From Opitutia bacterium ISCC 52 (GTDB taxonomy: Bacteria > Verrucomicrobiota > Verrucomicrobiia > Opitutales > UBA2995): a stretch of 64,000 nt of DNA. Positions 1 through 10,522 of the stretch are shown piece by piece. Position 1 is the first letter of the stretch, and each line of letters opens with the position of its first letter. A program made the position numbers and the translations under genes. The notes below the pieces were generated by a model. The model was not told the DNA's origin. It saw only the letters and a list, made by a program, of their open reading frames with translations, and did not search any database. Where the stretch lies: assembly GCA_014529675.2 (NCBI GenBank), contig CP076040.1, forward strand, positions 3,057,894-3,121,893. The letters run 5' to 3'.

Positions 1-1860
1 TTGGCTGACTATGTAACCACGGAAACTGGAACCGGCGCAGTTCACACCGCGCCGGGTCATGGTTTGGAGGATTATATGTCCGGGCTGAAATACGGTTTGG
101 AAATTTACTGTCCGCTGGACAACGAAAGTAAGTACATCGACGACGGGCAGATTCCAGCTGAATTGGTCGGAGTATCCGTCCTGGAAAAGAAAGGACGAAG
201 CCAGGCCAACGTCGAAGTCTTAAAGTTACTTGAAGACTCGGGTAATCTGCTTAAATTCGAAAAATTTGAGCACAGCTACCCACACTGCTGGCGCTCAAAG
301 ACTCCCGTAATTTTCCGTGCTACGCCCCAGTGGTTTGTTTCCATGGATACAAACGGGTTCCGTGAACAAGCCCTGGAAGCTATCAGCAAAGTGGACTTTG
401 TTCCAAGCTGGGGCGAAAACCGAATCCGCGGCGCAGTAGAGGGTCGACCGGATTGGTGCGTCAGTCGTCAACGGAGCTGGGGAGTTCCGATTCCCGCATT
501 CTACGACGAAGAAGGCGAAGCCTACGTCGATGCAGAGGTGGTGAGAGCCATTGCTGCAAAAATTGAAAAAGAAGGAACCAATTACTGGTTCGAAAATGAT
601 GCTGCGACCATTTTAGACGGTATTGATCTCCCAGAATCCTGGCAGGGCAAATCCTTAAGCTGTGGGAAAGACACTCTGGATGTTTGGATCGATTCAGGAT
701 CCAGCCACCAAGCGGTTCTTAAGCGAAGAGATGCATTACAATTTCCAGCAGATCTCTATCTCGAAGGTAGTGACCAACATCGCGGATGGTTTCAATCGTC
801 TCTATGGACTTCCATGGCGGCAGAGGGAAAACCACCTTACAAGGAAATCGTAACCCACGGATTTATTGTGCGGGGTGACGGCACGAAGATTAGCAAAAGT
901 GATAATAAGGGAGGAAAACCTCAAACATCAGACGCCTACATCAAACAATATGGCGCAGATGTGATCCGACTGTGGATTGCATCTCAGGATTATCGCAACG
1001 ACATCCCCGTATCCGACGACATCATCAAACGTATTGTTGATAGCTATCGTCTAGTTAGAAATACCCTTCGGTTCCAGCTATCCAACTTGTTCGACTTTAA
1101 CGCTGAATCAGATGCAGTTGCCATTGAGGATCTGGACGTCATCGACCGCTGGGCCTTAAGTAAAACAGCTGAACTAATCGGTCCTGTTACCGAGGCCTAC
1201 GATAAATACGAATTCCACCGCGTCTATCAGCTGATTAATCAATTTTTCTCGGTTACATTGTCTGCGATGTATCACGACATGCTGAAGGATCGCCTTTATA
1301 CACTGGCGCCCGATTCAGCCTTACGCCGATCCTCTCAAACCGCTATTTATCAAATATTTAAGACCGTTTCTCGCTTATTGGCCCCCATTGTGGCGTTTAC
1401 GACCGATGAGGCCTGGAGTTACTTCAAAAATGGCGAGGAATACAGCTCAAGTTCAATACATCTAGAGGATTGGCCAGAAGCTCCCGAGAGCTGGAAATGG
1501 CCTGAGAATGTTGAAGAATTTGAAAATATATTAAAATTCAGAACCAGGGTGAATGAACTTCTTGAAAAGGCTCGACAAGGCAAAGAAATTGGAAAATCTC
1601 TCGACGCCGTCGTCAGCATTACAGGTTCAAACAACGATCCTCTCTTTCAAACTCTTCAAAAATACGAACCCAAGCTACCGGAAATATTTATTACTTCCCA
1701 AGTCTCTTTGGAACCAACTGAAATTGAAGCTGTATCTGTAACCATCCAACCAGCAAACGGGGAACGCTGCCCAAGATGCTGGAGAACTGTAGAATCACTT
1801 TTAGAAACCACTATCCAAGACAACTTATGCCCCCGCTGTAAGGAGGCATTGAACGCTTAA
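1..1860 (+). CDS. ileS: Isoleucyl-tRNA synthetase, 3' part (5' end outside window)
   Basis: Charges tRNA-Ile with isoleucine in the cytoplasm. Only the C-terminal 619 codons are here; full IleRS is about 930 residues, so the first third (HIGH motif and start of the editing domain) lies before base 1. The fragment opens inside the editing domain (TGTGAVHTAPGHG). It then shows the class I motif WCVSRQRSWGVPIP (about residue 151), the KMSKS-type loop KISKS (residues 296-300), the anticodon-binding helical domain, and a C-terminal zinc finger of paired CPRC motifs near residues 589 and 610. The frame is open from the first base, so the initial TTG is internal and not a start. It is followed after 21 bases by the DksA-like gene and lspA. 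Confidence 0.97.
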   Translation: MADYVTTETGTGAVHTAPGHGLEDYMSGLKYGLEIYCPLDNESKYIDDGQIPAELVGVSVLEKKGRSQANVEVLKLLEDSGNLLKFEKFEHSYPHCWRSKTPVIFRATPQWFVSMDTNGFREQALEAISKVDFVPSWGENRIRGAVEGRPDWCVSRQRSWGVPIPAFYDEEGEAYVDAEVVRAIAAKIEKEGTNYWFENDAATILDGIDLPESWQGKSLSCGKDTLDVWIDSGSSHQAVLKRRDALQFPADLYLEGSDQHRGWFQSSLWTSMAAEGKPPYKEIVTHGFIVRGDGTKISKSDNKGGKPQTSDAYIKQYGADVIRLWIASQDYRNDIPVSDDIIKRIVDSYRLVRNTLRFQLSNLFDFNAESDAVAIEDLDVIDRWALSKTAELIGPVTEAYDKYEFHRVYQLINQFFSVTLSAMYHDMLKDRLYTLAPDSALRRSSQTAIYQIFKTVSRLLAPIVAFTTDEAWSYFKNGEEYSSSSIHLEDWPEAPESWKWPENVEEFENILKFRTRVNELLEKARQGKEIGKSLDAVVSITGSNNDPLFQTLQKYEPKLPEIFITSQVSLEPTEIEAVSVTIQPANGERCPRCWRTVESLLETTIQDNLCPRCKEALNA

Positions 1861-1881
1861 TACCAAACTATTCCAATTGTC

Positions 1882-2658
1882 ATGCCTCCTAAAAAAACCG
1901 CCGCAAAAAAAGCTACCAAAGCGAAACCTGCTGCTGAGAAAAAAACACACGCCAAATCAAAAGCCAGCAATGGAAAAGTTGCTGCCTTCACTTTGGATGA
2001 TGTGCAAAGCCTTCTAAAAACCAAAAAGAAGGACGACACCGCCACCGAAAAGAAAGTAGCCAAGAAAGCGGCTAAGAAAAAGGTCGTAGAAGAAGTCGAA
2101 GACGTTCCCCATGAAGCTCAAAGCTTGGGCGCTGCTTCTCTAGCTGATATCCTGGGCTTCGACCCAGCTGCTTCAAGCCCCCAACAGAAGGACGAAACGA
2201 AAGTGCCCAAGAAGTTTAAGCGCTATTACGACCTGCTCATTGAGTTGCGGAATCACGTAAATGACGAGCTCGACCTTCATACCCGAGAAACACTGAAAAA
2301 ATCCAACAAGGAAGATTTCGGCGACATCGCAAGCTACAGCCAGCACATGGCTGATGAAGGCACAGACAACTTTGACCGCGATTTTGCGTTGAGCCTGGTA
2401 TCAAACGAGCAAGAAGCACTGGCCGAAATTGAAGATGCGATTGGACGCATTTTTGATGGAACCTACGGGGTTTGTGAAATCACAGGTGAACCCATCAACA
2501 AGGAACGCCTTCTTGCTGTCCCATTCACCAAACATTCATTGGAAGGACAAAAAAAGCTCGAAAAGAACAAACGCCATTCGGTGCAAAATTCCGGTGGAGT
2601 TTATAGCACTGGTATAGAAGATTCGACTCAGTTTCTAGCAAACGACGATGGCGATTAA
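1882..2658 (+). CDS. DksA/TraR-family protein with lysine-rich N-terminal tail and degenerate zinc finger
   Basis: A 258-aa protein of the DksA/TraR family, whose members bind RNA polymerase through its secondary channel. Residues 1-75 are a basic Lys/Ala-rich tail (repeated AAKKA-like blocks) reminiscent of histone H1-like or AlgP-like tails. Residues about 110-190 are helical with the family pattern ADEGTDNFDRDFAL, followed by YGVCEITGEPI. The four zinc cysteines of DksA are reduced to one: C198 remains, and the others are T201, S219 and G222, so zinc is unlikely to be bound as in DksA. It overlaps lspA by 11 bases, which suggests coupled expression in an ileS-dksA-like-lspA unit. The family is clear; whether it regulates transcription is inference. 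Confidence 0.85.
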   Translation: MPPKKTAAKKATKAKPAAEKKTHAKSKASNGKVAAFTLDDVQSLLKTKKKDDTATEKKVAKKAAKKKVVEEVEDVPHEAQSLGAASLADILGFDPAASSPQQKDETKVPKKFKRYYDLLIELRNHVNDELDLHTRETLKKSNKEDFGDIASYSQHMADEGTDNFDRDFALSLVSNEQEALAEIEDAIGRIFDGTYGVCEITGEPINKERLLAVPFTKHSLEGQKKLEKNKRHSVQNSGGVYSTGIEDSTQFLANDDGD

Positions 2659-3196
2659 ACCTTTATCCGTAGAAGATAAAGTATCTCGGTTTGATCGCAT
2701 AATCTACTACCGCTTGTTTTTCATAGTCGCGGCAACAGCCACGGTTCTGGATCGTGGTTCCAAATGGATTGTTCAAAAGACGATTCCTTATGGTACCTAT
2801 GATCCCTCCTCGATGATTGAGGTCATCCCCAATTTTTTCTACATTTGCCATATCGGCAATACAGGTGCGGCCTGGGGAATGTTTCACGGCAAAAGCTTTC
2901 TGCTAGCCTTGTTTTCCTTAGTCGCTCTCGCCCTACTCTACTTCTTCCGGAACAGCCTGGGGCTGAGAAACATTTTCGTTCAGTTCTCCCTAGGCCTGGT
3001 AACAGGGGGAATACTGGGAAACCTGTACGACCGCTTAGTCTTCAACCACGTGGTAGATTTCCTGGATGTTCATCTAGGGTTCTACAGGTGGCCGGCTTTC
3101 AATGTCGCAGACTCAGCCATATTGATTGGTGTCCTACTCTTCTGTTATTACAGTTTCAAAGAAGAAGCGACCCGCAAGGTGCAGGAACAGCAATAA
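2648..3196 (+). CDS. lspA: Lipoprotein signal peptidase (signal peptidase II)
   Basis: Inner-membrane aspartic protease that removes signal peptides from prolipoproteins after diacylglyceryl modification. The protein has 182 aa, with four hydrophobic segments and the two family motifs: GNLYDRLVFNHVVDFLDVH with catalytic Asp137, and FNVADSAI with catalytic Asp155. The N-terminal extension before the first membrane segment is about 25 residues, slightly long for the family. The start overlaps the preceding gene by 11 bases. It converges on yicC, whose stop lies 11 bases downstream. Confidence 0.96.
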   Translation: MAIKPLSVEDKVSRFDRIIYYRLFFIVAATATVLDRGSKWIVQKTIPYGTYDPSSMIEVIPNFFYICHIGNTGAAWGMFHGKSFLLALFSLVALALLYFFRNSLGLRNIFVQFSLGLVTGGILGNLYDRLVFNHVVDFLDVHLGFYRWPAFNVADSAILIGVLLFCYYSFKEEATRKVQEQQ

Positions 3197-3207
3197 GCTC
3201 CAAACGC

Positions 3208-4080
3208 TTACTCGATATTCGCGATCTGTTCGCGGAAGCGTTCAAGCTCGTTTTTGAAGTCAATCACATGTCGCGAAATGCGAATGTCATTTGACTTACT
3301 ACCAATCGTATTGATCTCTCGATTCATTTCCTGAAGCAGGAAGTCGATCTTGCGTCCAACCGGTCCAGAAGCATCTAAAAATTCTGCCAACTGATCCATG
3401 TGACTTCCAAGACGGGTAATCTCTTCTGAGATATCACTTCGATCGGCGAACAAAGAGATCTCTTTCAAAACACGTTCGTCATCAAGGTCCAATTCGAGGT
3501 CAGCCTGGCGTAGACGTTGAAAGAGCAAGTCCCGGTAATGCGAGACACTATCCCCAGCATACCGCTCGACCTCCTTAACACTCGATCCCAGCAATTCAAG
3601 GCGATCCTGCAAGTCTTCCTTCAACTTCACCCCTTCGCTTTGGCGCATGGCAACCAATGCTTTTACTGCTTCAGTAAACGCATCGCAAACGCTCTCTTTC
3701 ACATCCTCGGCATCAGGAAGCACCTGATTTTTTTTTGCATAGAGGGCTAGCTGGAATAACAGATCCGGGGTTGATTCAAATGGGACCTCCAGGTCCTTCG
3801 ATAATTTTTTGAACTGACCAAAGATTTCCGAAACACCTTTCGTATCAAAATCCCCACTACCTCCTTCGCTCGAAAACTGAGCTTGGATATTAACAACGAC
3901 ACGGCCGCGTTGAATGTGCTCCTTCAGGATTGACAAAAGGCTTCCCTCAAGAAGCTGCCATTCCCGAGGAATCAAAACATTGGCATCGAACGCCTTGCGA
4001 TTCACAGAATGAACTTCTATAGAAATCTCCAGATTCTCATAGAGCGCAGATCCACCCCCATATCCAGTCATTGAATACAT
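3208..4080 (-). CDS. yicC: YicC-family endoribonuclease-like protein
   Basis: A 290-aa member of the YicC/YloC family (N-terminal YicC domain plus C-terminal DUF1732). E. coli YicC has been described as an endoribonuclease acting on small RNA. Diagnostic features are the N-terminal MYSMTGYG and the SVNRKAFDANV region, and the C-terminal pattern KIDFLLQEMNREINTIGSKS. Length matches the family (about 290). The start overlaps the trpB stop by one base (TAATG), so the two genes are probably translated from one message. The trpB-yicC pairing has no obvious functional link. Confidence 0.93.
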   Translation of the reverse strand: MYSMTGYGGGSALYENLEISIEVHSVNRKAFDANVLIPREWQLLEGSLLSILKEHIQRGRVVVNIQAQFSSEGGSGDFDTKGVSEIFGQFKKLSKDLEVPFESTPDLLFQLALYAKKNQVLPDAEDVKESVCDAFTEAVKALVAMRQSEGVKLKEDLQDRLELLGSSVKEVERYAGDSVSHYRDLLFQRLRQADLELDLDDERVLKEISLFADRSDISEEITRLGSHMDQLAEFLDASGPVGRKIDFLLQEMNREINTIGSKSNDIRISRHVIDFKNELERFREQIANIE

Positions 4081-5300
4081 TAAAGTTCTCCCTCTCCAAG
4101 TATGCGTGCGGCCTGCTGAACATCCTTATCTCCACGGCCACTCAAGTTGACTAATAAGATCGAACCCTTGGGCATTTCAGGGGCACGTTTCAAAGCATAA
4201 GCTATAGCATGCGAGGATTCCAAAGCAGGAATAATACCTTCGGTCTGGCTACATTTCTGAAATGCTTCCAGCACGTCTTCGTCGGTAGCATAGGTGTAAT
4301 CAATACGACCTTCATCACGATAGTATGCATGCTCTGGTCCGATAGCAGCGTAGTCTAATCCAGCTGAAACAGAATGAGTCAGTTCGATTTGGCCGTCAGG
4401 ATCCTGAAGTACGTAGGTCTTGGTTCCCTGAAGAACTCCCAGCTTTCCTCCCTGGAAACGGGCTGCATGTTCACCTTGCTGAATACCATGCCCCCCTGCT
4501 TCGACGCCGACCATGCGAACGGATTCATCTTCCAGGAAATCGTAAAAGAGTCCTATCGCATTACTACCTCCACCGACACAGGCACACAGCTCATCGGGCA
4601 AGCGCCCTTCCCTTTCGAGGATTTGTTCCTTGGCTTCCTGACCAATCACTCGGTGGAAATCGCGCACCATCATCGGGTATGGGTGGGAACCCAAAGCAGA
4701 ACCAAGGATGTAGTGCGTACTTCGCACATTAGTCACCCAATCGCGCATGGCCTCGCTCACCGCTTCTTTCAGGGTCTTTTGTCCAGCATCTACGGGAACA
4801 ACCTCCGCGCCACACAAGCGCATGCGATAGACGTTAAGCGCTTGGCGCTCCATATCCACACGCCCCATGTAGATGACGCATTCCAAACCAAACTTCGCAC
4901 AGGCTGCAGCAGTCGCTATACCATGCTGCCCTGCACCTGTTTCAGCGATAATACGCTTCTTGCCCATTCGCAATGCAAGGAGGGCCTGACCGATCACATT
5001 ATTGATCTTGTGAGCTCCGGTATGAAGCAAATCTTCGCGTTTGAAATAAATTTTGGCGCCACCGAGCTCCTCGGTTAGACGTTCGGCAAAATACAATTCC
5101 GTCGGACGGCCGGCAAATTCTTTAAGATGCCATTTGAGCTGCTTCTCATATTCAGGATCCTTGCGGGCTTCGGCATATACTTCTCCTATTTCCTGCAAGG
5201 CAGTCATGAGTGTTTCCGGCACATAAACGCCACCATAGGGACCGAAGTGTCCAGCCTCGTCGGGCAACATTGACGGATTAACGGATGTATCTGTACTCAT
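4080..5300 (-). CDS. trpB: Tryptophan synthase beta chain
   Basis: Catalyses the PLP-dependent condensation of indole with serine, the last step of tryptophan synthesis. The 406-aa protein has the standard TrpB1 length. The PLP lysine is K98 in [13 protein letters not shown], and the phosphate-binding glycine loop [10 protein letters not shown] is present. The alpha subunit (trpA) is not adjacent in this window; the next gene is yicC, overlapping by one base. The residues seen are all consistent with an active enzyme. Confidence 0.97.
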   Translation of the reverse strand: MSTDTSVNPSMLPDEAGHFGPYGGVYVPETLMTALQEIGEVYAEARKDPEYEKQLKWHLKEFAGRPTELYFAERLTEELGGAKIYFKREDLLHTGAHKINNVIGQALLALRMGKKRIIAETGAGQHGIATAAACAKFGLECVIYMGRVDMERQALNVYRMRLCGAEVVPVDAGQKTLKEAVSEAMRDWVTNVRSTHYILGSALGSHPYPMMVRDFHRVIGQEAKEQILEREGRLPDELCACVGGGSNAIGLFYDFLEDESVRMVGVEAGGHGIQQGEHAARFQGGKLGVLQGTKTYVLQDPDGQIELTHSVSAGLDYAAIGPEHAYYRDEGRIDYTYATDEDVLEAFQKCSQTEGIIPALESSHAIAYALKRAPEMPKGSILLVNLSGRGDKDVQQAARILGEGEL

Positions 5301-5392
5301 TTCGCTATAAAAGACTTACTCAGTAGAATTGCACCAGAAAAATGTCGAGTCGACTGAATGAATATTCCTAGCCGACCTGCGCCAAAGCTTAA

Positions 5393-5899
5393 TCATTCTT
5401 CGTTTTTCAGGAAAGTTAGCAGATCCTGGAATTTGGCCAGGTTAGTCTCATCGATCTTCACCAGATCCTCATGAGCACCAATAAGCATCTCCTTCTTTTC
5501 CTCTTCAGTCTGAGCCTCGCAAGAGAGCCCTTCAGCACCATCAGAGATTTTCTCTGTCTGATCAGAGCTGTTCTCAACAATGTTGACGATACGGTGCAGA
5601 CCCAAATTTTTGACCAATTCTAGATTTCTTTCCCCAAGCCCTGTCAAAGTAACAGAGCCTTGTGGTTCAGACCGTTGCGTATCAATCGCCAGTCCAGCCA
5701 AAATCCCCAAGAACGTACTGTCCATTCCTTCACATTGGGCAAAGTCCAAGGAGAACTCATGGTTTCCCTTCGCTACCATATTTCGAAAAAAGGTGCGTAA
5801 GGGGCTGCAATTCAGAAAATTGGCCCGGGCACAAATATGAACCAGAATGGGTCGGCTCGACACTTCTACCCGGAAGGTAGGCTCGGTATCATCAGCCAT
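5393..5899 (-). CDS. STAS-domain protein (anti-sigma factor antagonist-like)
   Basis: A 168-aa protein whose first 110 residues look like a STAS domain: beta strands, then CEGMDSTFLGILAGLA, in which the D-S pair matches the phosphorylatable serine region of SpoIIAA/RsbV-type antagonists. The last 55 residues are acidic and predicted helical, unlike minimal STAS proteins. It starts 11 bases after the acnA stop, so it is probably cotranscribed with aconitase. No cognate kinase or anti-sigma gene is nearby. The domain assignment is good; the regulatory role is inferred from the family. Confidence 0.75.
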   Translation of the reverse strand: MADDTEPTFRVEVSSRPILVHICARANFLNCSPLRTFFRNMVAKGNHEFSLDFAQCEGMDSTFLGILAGLAIDTQRSEPQGSVTLTGLGERNLELVKNLGLHRIVNIVENSSDQTEKISDGAEGLSCEAQTEEEKKEMLIGAHEDLVKIDETNLAKFQDLLTFLKNEE

Positions 5900-5910
5900 A
5901 TTTTAGGGAA

Positions 5911-8637
5911 TTATTGTGATGCGATAATATTGCGAAGAACGTAGGGAAGAATACCTCCATGACGATAGTATTCTACTTCAATCCCAGTATCGATGCGCAA
6001 TCTTACCTGAGTGTTAAAGCTGCTTCCGTCTGCCCGTTTGACTTCCATATCCAGGAGAATCCCTGGCTGTAGATCATTGGAAAGACCACTAATTGAAACT
6101 TCTTCTGAACCATCCAACTGGAGAGAATCAACACTCTCGCCCTCTACGAACTCCAGCGGAAGCACACCCATTCCAATCAAATTACTGCGGTGAATTCTCT
6201 CAAAGCTTTTGGCAACTACGGCCTTCACACCTAATAGATTGGTGCCTTTGGCGGCCCAGTCACGAGAACTTCCCATACCGTAGTCAACGCCGCCGAACAC
6301 GATAGTTCCAATGCCACGTTTTTTGTATTCCTGGCACGCGTCATGAATAGCCATGAGCTCACCTTCTGGCATCAGTTGGGTATATCCACCTTCTTTACCA
6401 TCCGCCATGCGGTTCTTGATTCGCACATTGGCAAAGGTTCCCCGGGTCATGATTCGATCATTACCACGACGAGAGCCATAGGAATTGAAATCCTTTTGCT
6501 CTACTCCTTTTGAGATCAGGAATTTTCCAGCTGGCGTTTCGGATTTGAACGCACCTGCAGGGGAAATGTGGTCCGTAGTTACGGAATCTCCCAAGATCGC
6601 CAATGGGCGCAAATCATTCAGATTGTTAATTTGGTTAGGATCCATTCCGAATCCGTCAAAAAAGGGTGGTTCCTGAATATAAGTACTTTCGTCCTTCCAG
6701 TTGTATATGTCACCCGTTGATGATTCCACTGATTGCCATTCAGGTGATGCGTCCATGATCTTGGCATATTGTTCGGTGAACATGGAGGATGTGATGCCGG
6801 ATGCTACGTTTTCTTGAACTTCTTCCTGACTTGGCCAGATGTCTTTCAGATAAACGGGATTTCCATCCGAATCATTGCCGATCACATCGGTATCGAGATT
6901 AATATCCACCGTACCTGCTAAGGCATAAGCAACTACTAAAGGAGGTGACATCAAGAAATTGGAGCGAATGGATCCATGAACACGAGCTTCAAAATTCCGG
7001 TTACCAGACAGCACACTTGCAGCGACTAAATCACCTTCGCGGATAGCATTTTCGATAGGATCTGCCAATGGGCCACTATTACCGATACAAGTAGTGCATC
7101 CGTAACCCACTAGGTTGAAGCCAATTTTATCGAGGTATACCTGAAGTCCTGTTGCTTCTAGATACTCGGTAACAACGCGAGACCCAGGGGCCAAACTTGT
7201 TTTGACAGTTGGGTCAATCGTCAGACCTTTCTCAACCGCTTTCTTGGCTACCAAGCCAGCAGCAATCATGACGTTCGGATTCGACGTATTGGTGCAACTA
7301 GTGATAGCGGCAATTAACACACTACCATGTCCAATCTCAGGTTCGGCAACTGCAACGGCTCCATCTCCAGATCGAACGGCTACGGTAGTAGAAAAGTCTT
7401 CAACAGATTTTCCAAAACCACCTTCAGCTACGGGCATCTCGAACAAGGAACGAAATCGTTCCTTGAGATCAGGTACATTGATGCGATCTTGTGGTCGCTT
7501 AGGTCCGGCAACACCAGGTACGACATCTGCCAAATCTAGGTCTAAAGACTTGGTGTATTCAACTTCACCAGCCTTAGGAATTCCAAACATTCCTTGAGCC
7601 ACGTAGTAGTCACGGACCTGGTTGATAGAAGCTTCGTCACGTCCGGTTAGACGCAGGTAATCGAGCGTCTTATCATCAATGGGGAAGAATCCCATGGTTG
7701 CTCCGTACTCGGGAGCCATATTTGCGACGGTAGCGCGGTCTGCTAAAGTAAGTTTCTCAGCTCCATCGCCATAAAACTCGACGAACTTTCCCACTACCTG
7801 CTCTTTACGCAGCAATTCCGTGACGTGGAGAGCGAGGTCTGTAGCCGTCACACCTTCGCGCAAACTGCCAGACAAGTTAACTCCAATGACCTCAGGAGTC
7901 TGAAAGTAAACCGGTTGGCCAAGCATTCCTGCCTCCGCTTCGATACCACCTACACCCCAACCTACAACGCCGAGGCCATTGATCATGGTCGTGTGGGAAT
8001 CCGTTCCCACTAAGGTGTCCGGATAAAGAACGGTGGAATCAACTTCAGCCTTCTCAAAAACGACTCTTGCCAGATACTCCAAGTTCACCTGGTGAACAAT
8101 CCCAATACTAGGTGGCACGACTTGAAAGGTATCAAAGGCCTGCTGCCCCCATTTGAGGAATTCATAGCGCTCACGGTTCCGCTCGAACTCAATGGACAAG
8201 TTTTCTTTAAAGGCATCTACCGTGCCACTTCGGTCGACTTGTACCGAGTGATCGACAACCAAGTCTACTGGTACAAGAGGCTCGATGCATTTGGCATCCT
8301 GACCGAGACGATCCACGGCTGAGCGCATAGCAGCAAGATCTACTAACAACGGAACGCCCGTAAAGTCCTGTAAGACAATGCGAGATACCACAAAAGGGAT
8401 CTCACTTTTGGAAGGAGACTTGGCATTCCAATTGGCTAAGGTCTTCACCTCGTCCTCGGTAATATTCTTCCCATCGCAATTGCGAAGAACAGATTCGAGT
8501 ACGACCCGAATACTAATGGGCAATTTGGATACAGGTCCGATACCAGCGGATTCTAAGGACGGGAGGGAATAGTAATATTTTCCTTCTGCTTCGTTAAGTG
8601 CAGTTAAGGTGTTAAGTGGATTGTTCAAATCACTCAT
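5911..8637 (-). CDS. acnA: Aconitate hydratase A
   Basis: Interconverts citrate and isocitrate through cis-aconitate in the TCA cycle, using a labile [4Fe-4S] cluster. The 908-aa protein has AcnA/IRP1-type length. The cluster cysteines are in TSCTNTSNP and [13 protein letters not shown]. The substrate-binding segment near the C-terminus ([19 protein letters not shown]) is intact, as is [20 protein letters not shown]. It leads a pair with the STAS gene, whose start is 11 bases after the acnA stop. A terminator for the upstream peroxiredoxin gene lies just before the start. Confidence 0.97.
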   Translation of the reverse strand: MSDLNNPLNTLTALNEAEGKYYYSLPSLESAGIGPVSKLPISIRVVLESVLRNCDGKNITEDEVKTLANWNAKSPSKSEIPFVVSRIVLQDFTGVPLLVDLAAMRSAVDRLGQDAKCIEPLVPVDLVVDHSVQVDRSGTVDAFKENLSIEFERNRERYEFLKWGQQAFDTFQVVPPSIGIVHQVNLEYLARVVFEKAEVDSTVLYPDTLVGTDSHTTMINGLGVVGWGVGGIEAEAGMLGQPVYFQTPEVIGVNLSGSLREGVTATDLALHVTELLRKEQVVGKFVEFYGDGAEKLTLADRATVANMAPEYGATMGFFPIDDKTLDYLRLTGRDEASINQVRDYYVAQGMFGIPKAGEVEYTKSLDLDLADVVPGVAGPKRPQDRINVPDLKERFRSLFEMPVAEGGFGKSVEDFSTTVAVRSGDGAVAVAEPEIGHGSVLIAAITSCTNTSNPNVMIAAGLVAKKAVEKGLTIDPTVKTSLAPGSRVVTEYLEATGLQVYLDKIGFNLVGYGCTTCIGNSGPLADPIENAIREGDLVAASVLSGNRNFEARVHGSIRSNFLMSPPLVVAYALAGTVDINLDTDVIGNDSDGNPVYLKDIWPSQEEVQENVASGITSSMFTEQYAKIMDASPEWQSVESSTGDIYNWKDESTYIQEPPFFDGFGMDPNQINNLNDLRPLAILGDSVTTDHISPAGAFKSETPAGKFLISKGVEQKDFNSYGSRRGNDRIMTRGTFANVRIKNRMADGKEGGYTQLMPEGELMAIHDACQEYKKRGIGTIVFGGVDYGMGSSRDWAAKGTNLLGVKAVVAKSFERIHRSNLIGMGVLPLEFVEGESVDSLQLDGSEEVSISGLSNDLQPGILLDMEVKRADGSSFNTQVRLRIDTGIEVEYYRHGGILPYVLRNIIASQ

Positions 8638-8648
8638 TATAGGGTTTA

Positions 8649-8679
8649 CAAAAAGGAGCCCCCTATTGGGAGGGCTCCT
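8649..8679 (-). terminator. Rho-independent terminator of the peroxiredoxin gene
   Basis: Perfect 8-bp stem AGGAGCCC (8654-8661) / GGGCTCCT (8672-8679) with a 10-base loop. On the minus strand it is followed directly by TTTTTG. It lies 14 bases past the peroxiredoxin stop and 11 bases before the acnA start, so acnA must have its own promoter in or upstream of this hairpin, or depend on read-through. Confidence 0.8.
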
Positions 8680-8693
8680 GTTAAAAATGAAAT

Positions 8694-9164
8694 TTAGTTA
8701 AGTGCTGCTTTGACCGCTTCAAAATCTGGTATCACCATAGGATCGTCGTTGCTGGTGCTGTATTGAATAACTCCATCAGAATCGATGATGAAAACAGATC
8801 GCTTGGCCACGCCTTTTAGACCTAGAAGGTCTTCGTAGAGAACGTCGTAAGCGGTAGCGGTTTCCTTGTTAAAATCGCTTACCAAGGTAAAATTAAGCTC
8901 ATTCTTCTCAGCGAATGCTTCCTGAGTAAACGGACTATCTACGCTCACTCCGATGACATTGGCATTGAGGTCATTAAATTCCTGAATGCTGTCACGCATA
9001 GAACACATTTCGTTCGTGCAAGGGGGAGCAAAGGAGAGAGGGAAAAAGAGAAGGATAGTTTTTCCCTTTGCAAAATGGTCACTCAGAGTGACGTCTTCAA
9101 GACCGCCTGCAGTCTTGGTTTTCAAGGTAAAATCGGGTGCTTTGGTTCCAACTTCTAAGGCCAT
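8694..9164 (-). CDS. Peroxiredoxin (AhpE/Prx-like thiol peroxidase)
   Basis: Reduces hydroperoxides through a peroxidatic cysteine. The 156-aa protein has a thioredoxin fold. The active-site segment [14 protein letters not shown] places the peroxidatic Cys at C49 and a second Cys at C54. The family motif normally reads P-x-x-x-T/S-x-x-C; here it is P-L-S-F-A-P-P-C, typical of the AhpE-like branch. The gene is monocistronic, is followed by a strong terminator, and is divergent from tyrS across a 137-base gap. Confidence 0.9.
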   Translation of the reverse strand: MALEVGTKAPDFTLKTKTAGGLEDVTLSDHFAKGKTILLFFPLSFAPPCTNEMCSMRDSIQEFNDLNANVIGVSVDSPFTQEAFAEKNELNFTLVSDFNKETATAYDVLYEDLLGLKGVAKRSVFIIDSDGVIQYSTSNDDPMVIPDFEAVKAALN

Positions 9165-9301
9165 GGATGGTGTATTTTTAAGTTTTTAATTTTATTGAGA
9201 CAGAAAGAGTTAAAACAATGGAGGGAAAATCAACCATGGCAATGCTTTCCCTTCGCAAAAAAGACAATTTTCGTTCCTATAAGAGATTATGAGCTTTTCT
9301 A

Positions 9302-10522
9302 TTGAAACTAGAAGAGGAACACGGAATTTATAAGCCTTTTCCTATGAACGTCATTGAACAGATCCGCCGGGGAACCGACACCATTTTAAGTGAAGAGGAG
9401 CTCGAAAAAAAGCTACAGAAGAACAGGCCGCTCCGCATAAAGCTAGGAGCTGACCCTACAAAACCTGATCTCACGCTGGGTCATACCGTAGTCTTGCAGA
9501 AATTGCGACAATTCCAGGACCTGGGGCACACTGCGGTACTGATTATTGGTGATTTCACGGCCCGTATTGGTGATCCCTCCGGAAAATCCGCTACTCGACC
9601 CGAGTTATCTAAAGAAGAAATAGCCGAAAACGCAAAAACCTACATCGACCAAGTCTACAAGATCCTGGATCCAGAAAAAACCGAAATTCATTACAATAGT
9701 AAGTGGCTGGCTTCGATGAGCTTCGAAGACACTTTGGGACTGCTGCGCAAAATGACCGTGGCAAGAATGCTGGAGCGAGACGATTTTTCCAAGCGATTCA
9801 AGTCTCAGACACCCATCTCAGTGGTGGAATTCGTTTACCCCCTCTCCCAAGGCTATGATTCAGTCGTATTGAAGTCAGACGTAGAATTGGGAGGAACCGA
9901 TCAACTATTTAACCTTCTGGTAGGTCGACAGCTCCAAAAAGATGATGGCCAGGAAGAACAGGTCGTCATCACCCTACCCCTATTGGTAGGCTTGGATGGG
10001 GTAAACAAGATGTCCAAGAGCTTAGGCAACTACATAGGCCTCAATGACTCAGCCAAAGAGGTGTTCGGTAAAGTCATGTCCATCAGCGACGATTTGATGT
10101 GGAATTACTGGACCGTGCTTTTCTACAAGTCCGATGAGGAGATCGAGGCGATGAAGCAGGATCACCCAATGTCGATCAAGAAGACCCTTGCAGTCGCAGT
10201 CACCGCCCGGTTGCACGACCCAAAAGCCGGAGAATATGAGCTCCAACAGTTCGAACAGGTGTTCTCGAAGGGTAAACTGCCAGAAACCATGGACGAAGTT
10301 GCCTGGGAAACTGTCTCAGAAGGCGCAGATTCCGTAGGCATCCTGAATTTACTAGGGAATTCCGGGAAATTCCCTAGCCGAAAAGAAGCCAAGCGTATGC
10401 TTCAACAAGGCGCAGTTAAGGTAGATGGTGAAAAAGCGGGCTTCGACCTGGAGCTGCAAAAGCCTGAAGGAGAACTCGTAGTTCAGGCTGGCAAACGCTT
10501 GTTTTTCAAGGTGTTACCTTAG
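9302..10522 (+). CDS. tyrS: Tyrosyl-tRNA synthetase
   Basis: Attaches tyrosine to tRNA-Tyr. The 406-aa protein belongs to the longer TyrRS subgroup seen in Haemophilus-type enzymes. It shows the class I HIGH-type loop [12 protein letters not shown], the [18 protein letters not shown] segment, the KMSKS loop ([13 protein letters not shown]), and a C-terminal S4-like RNA-binding domain ([19 protein letters not shown]). The start is uncertain: TTG at 9302 gives a plausible N-terminus, while the first in-frame ATG is at 9344 and would remove 14 residues. The ATG at 9289 is out of frame. Confidence 0.95.
   Translation: MKLEEEHGIYKPFPMNVIEQIRRGTDTILSEEELEKKLQKNRPLRIKLGADPTKPDLTLGHTVVLQKLRQFQDLGHTAVLIIGDFTARIGDPSGKSATRPELSKEEIAENAKTYIDQVYKILDPEKTEIHYNSKWLASMSFEDTLGLLRKMTVARMLERDDFSKRFKSQTPISVVEFVYPLSQGYDSVVLKSDVELGGTDQLFNLLVGRQLQKDDGQEEQVVITLPLLVGLDGVNKMSKSLGNYIGLNDSAKEVFGKVMSISDDLMWNYWTVLFYKSDEEIEAMKQDHPMSIKKTLAVAVTARLHDPKAGEYELQQFEQVFSKGKLPETMDEVAWETVSEGADSVGILNLLGNSGKFPSRKEAKRMLQQGAVKVDGEKAGFDLELQKPEGELVVQAGKRLFFKVLP

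Noticed and set aside
4374-5078. 234-codon open frame opposite trpB
   Set aside because: Entirely within trpB, no recognisable motif, composition typical of an antisense shadow.
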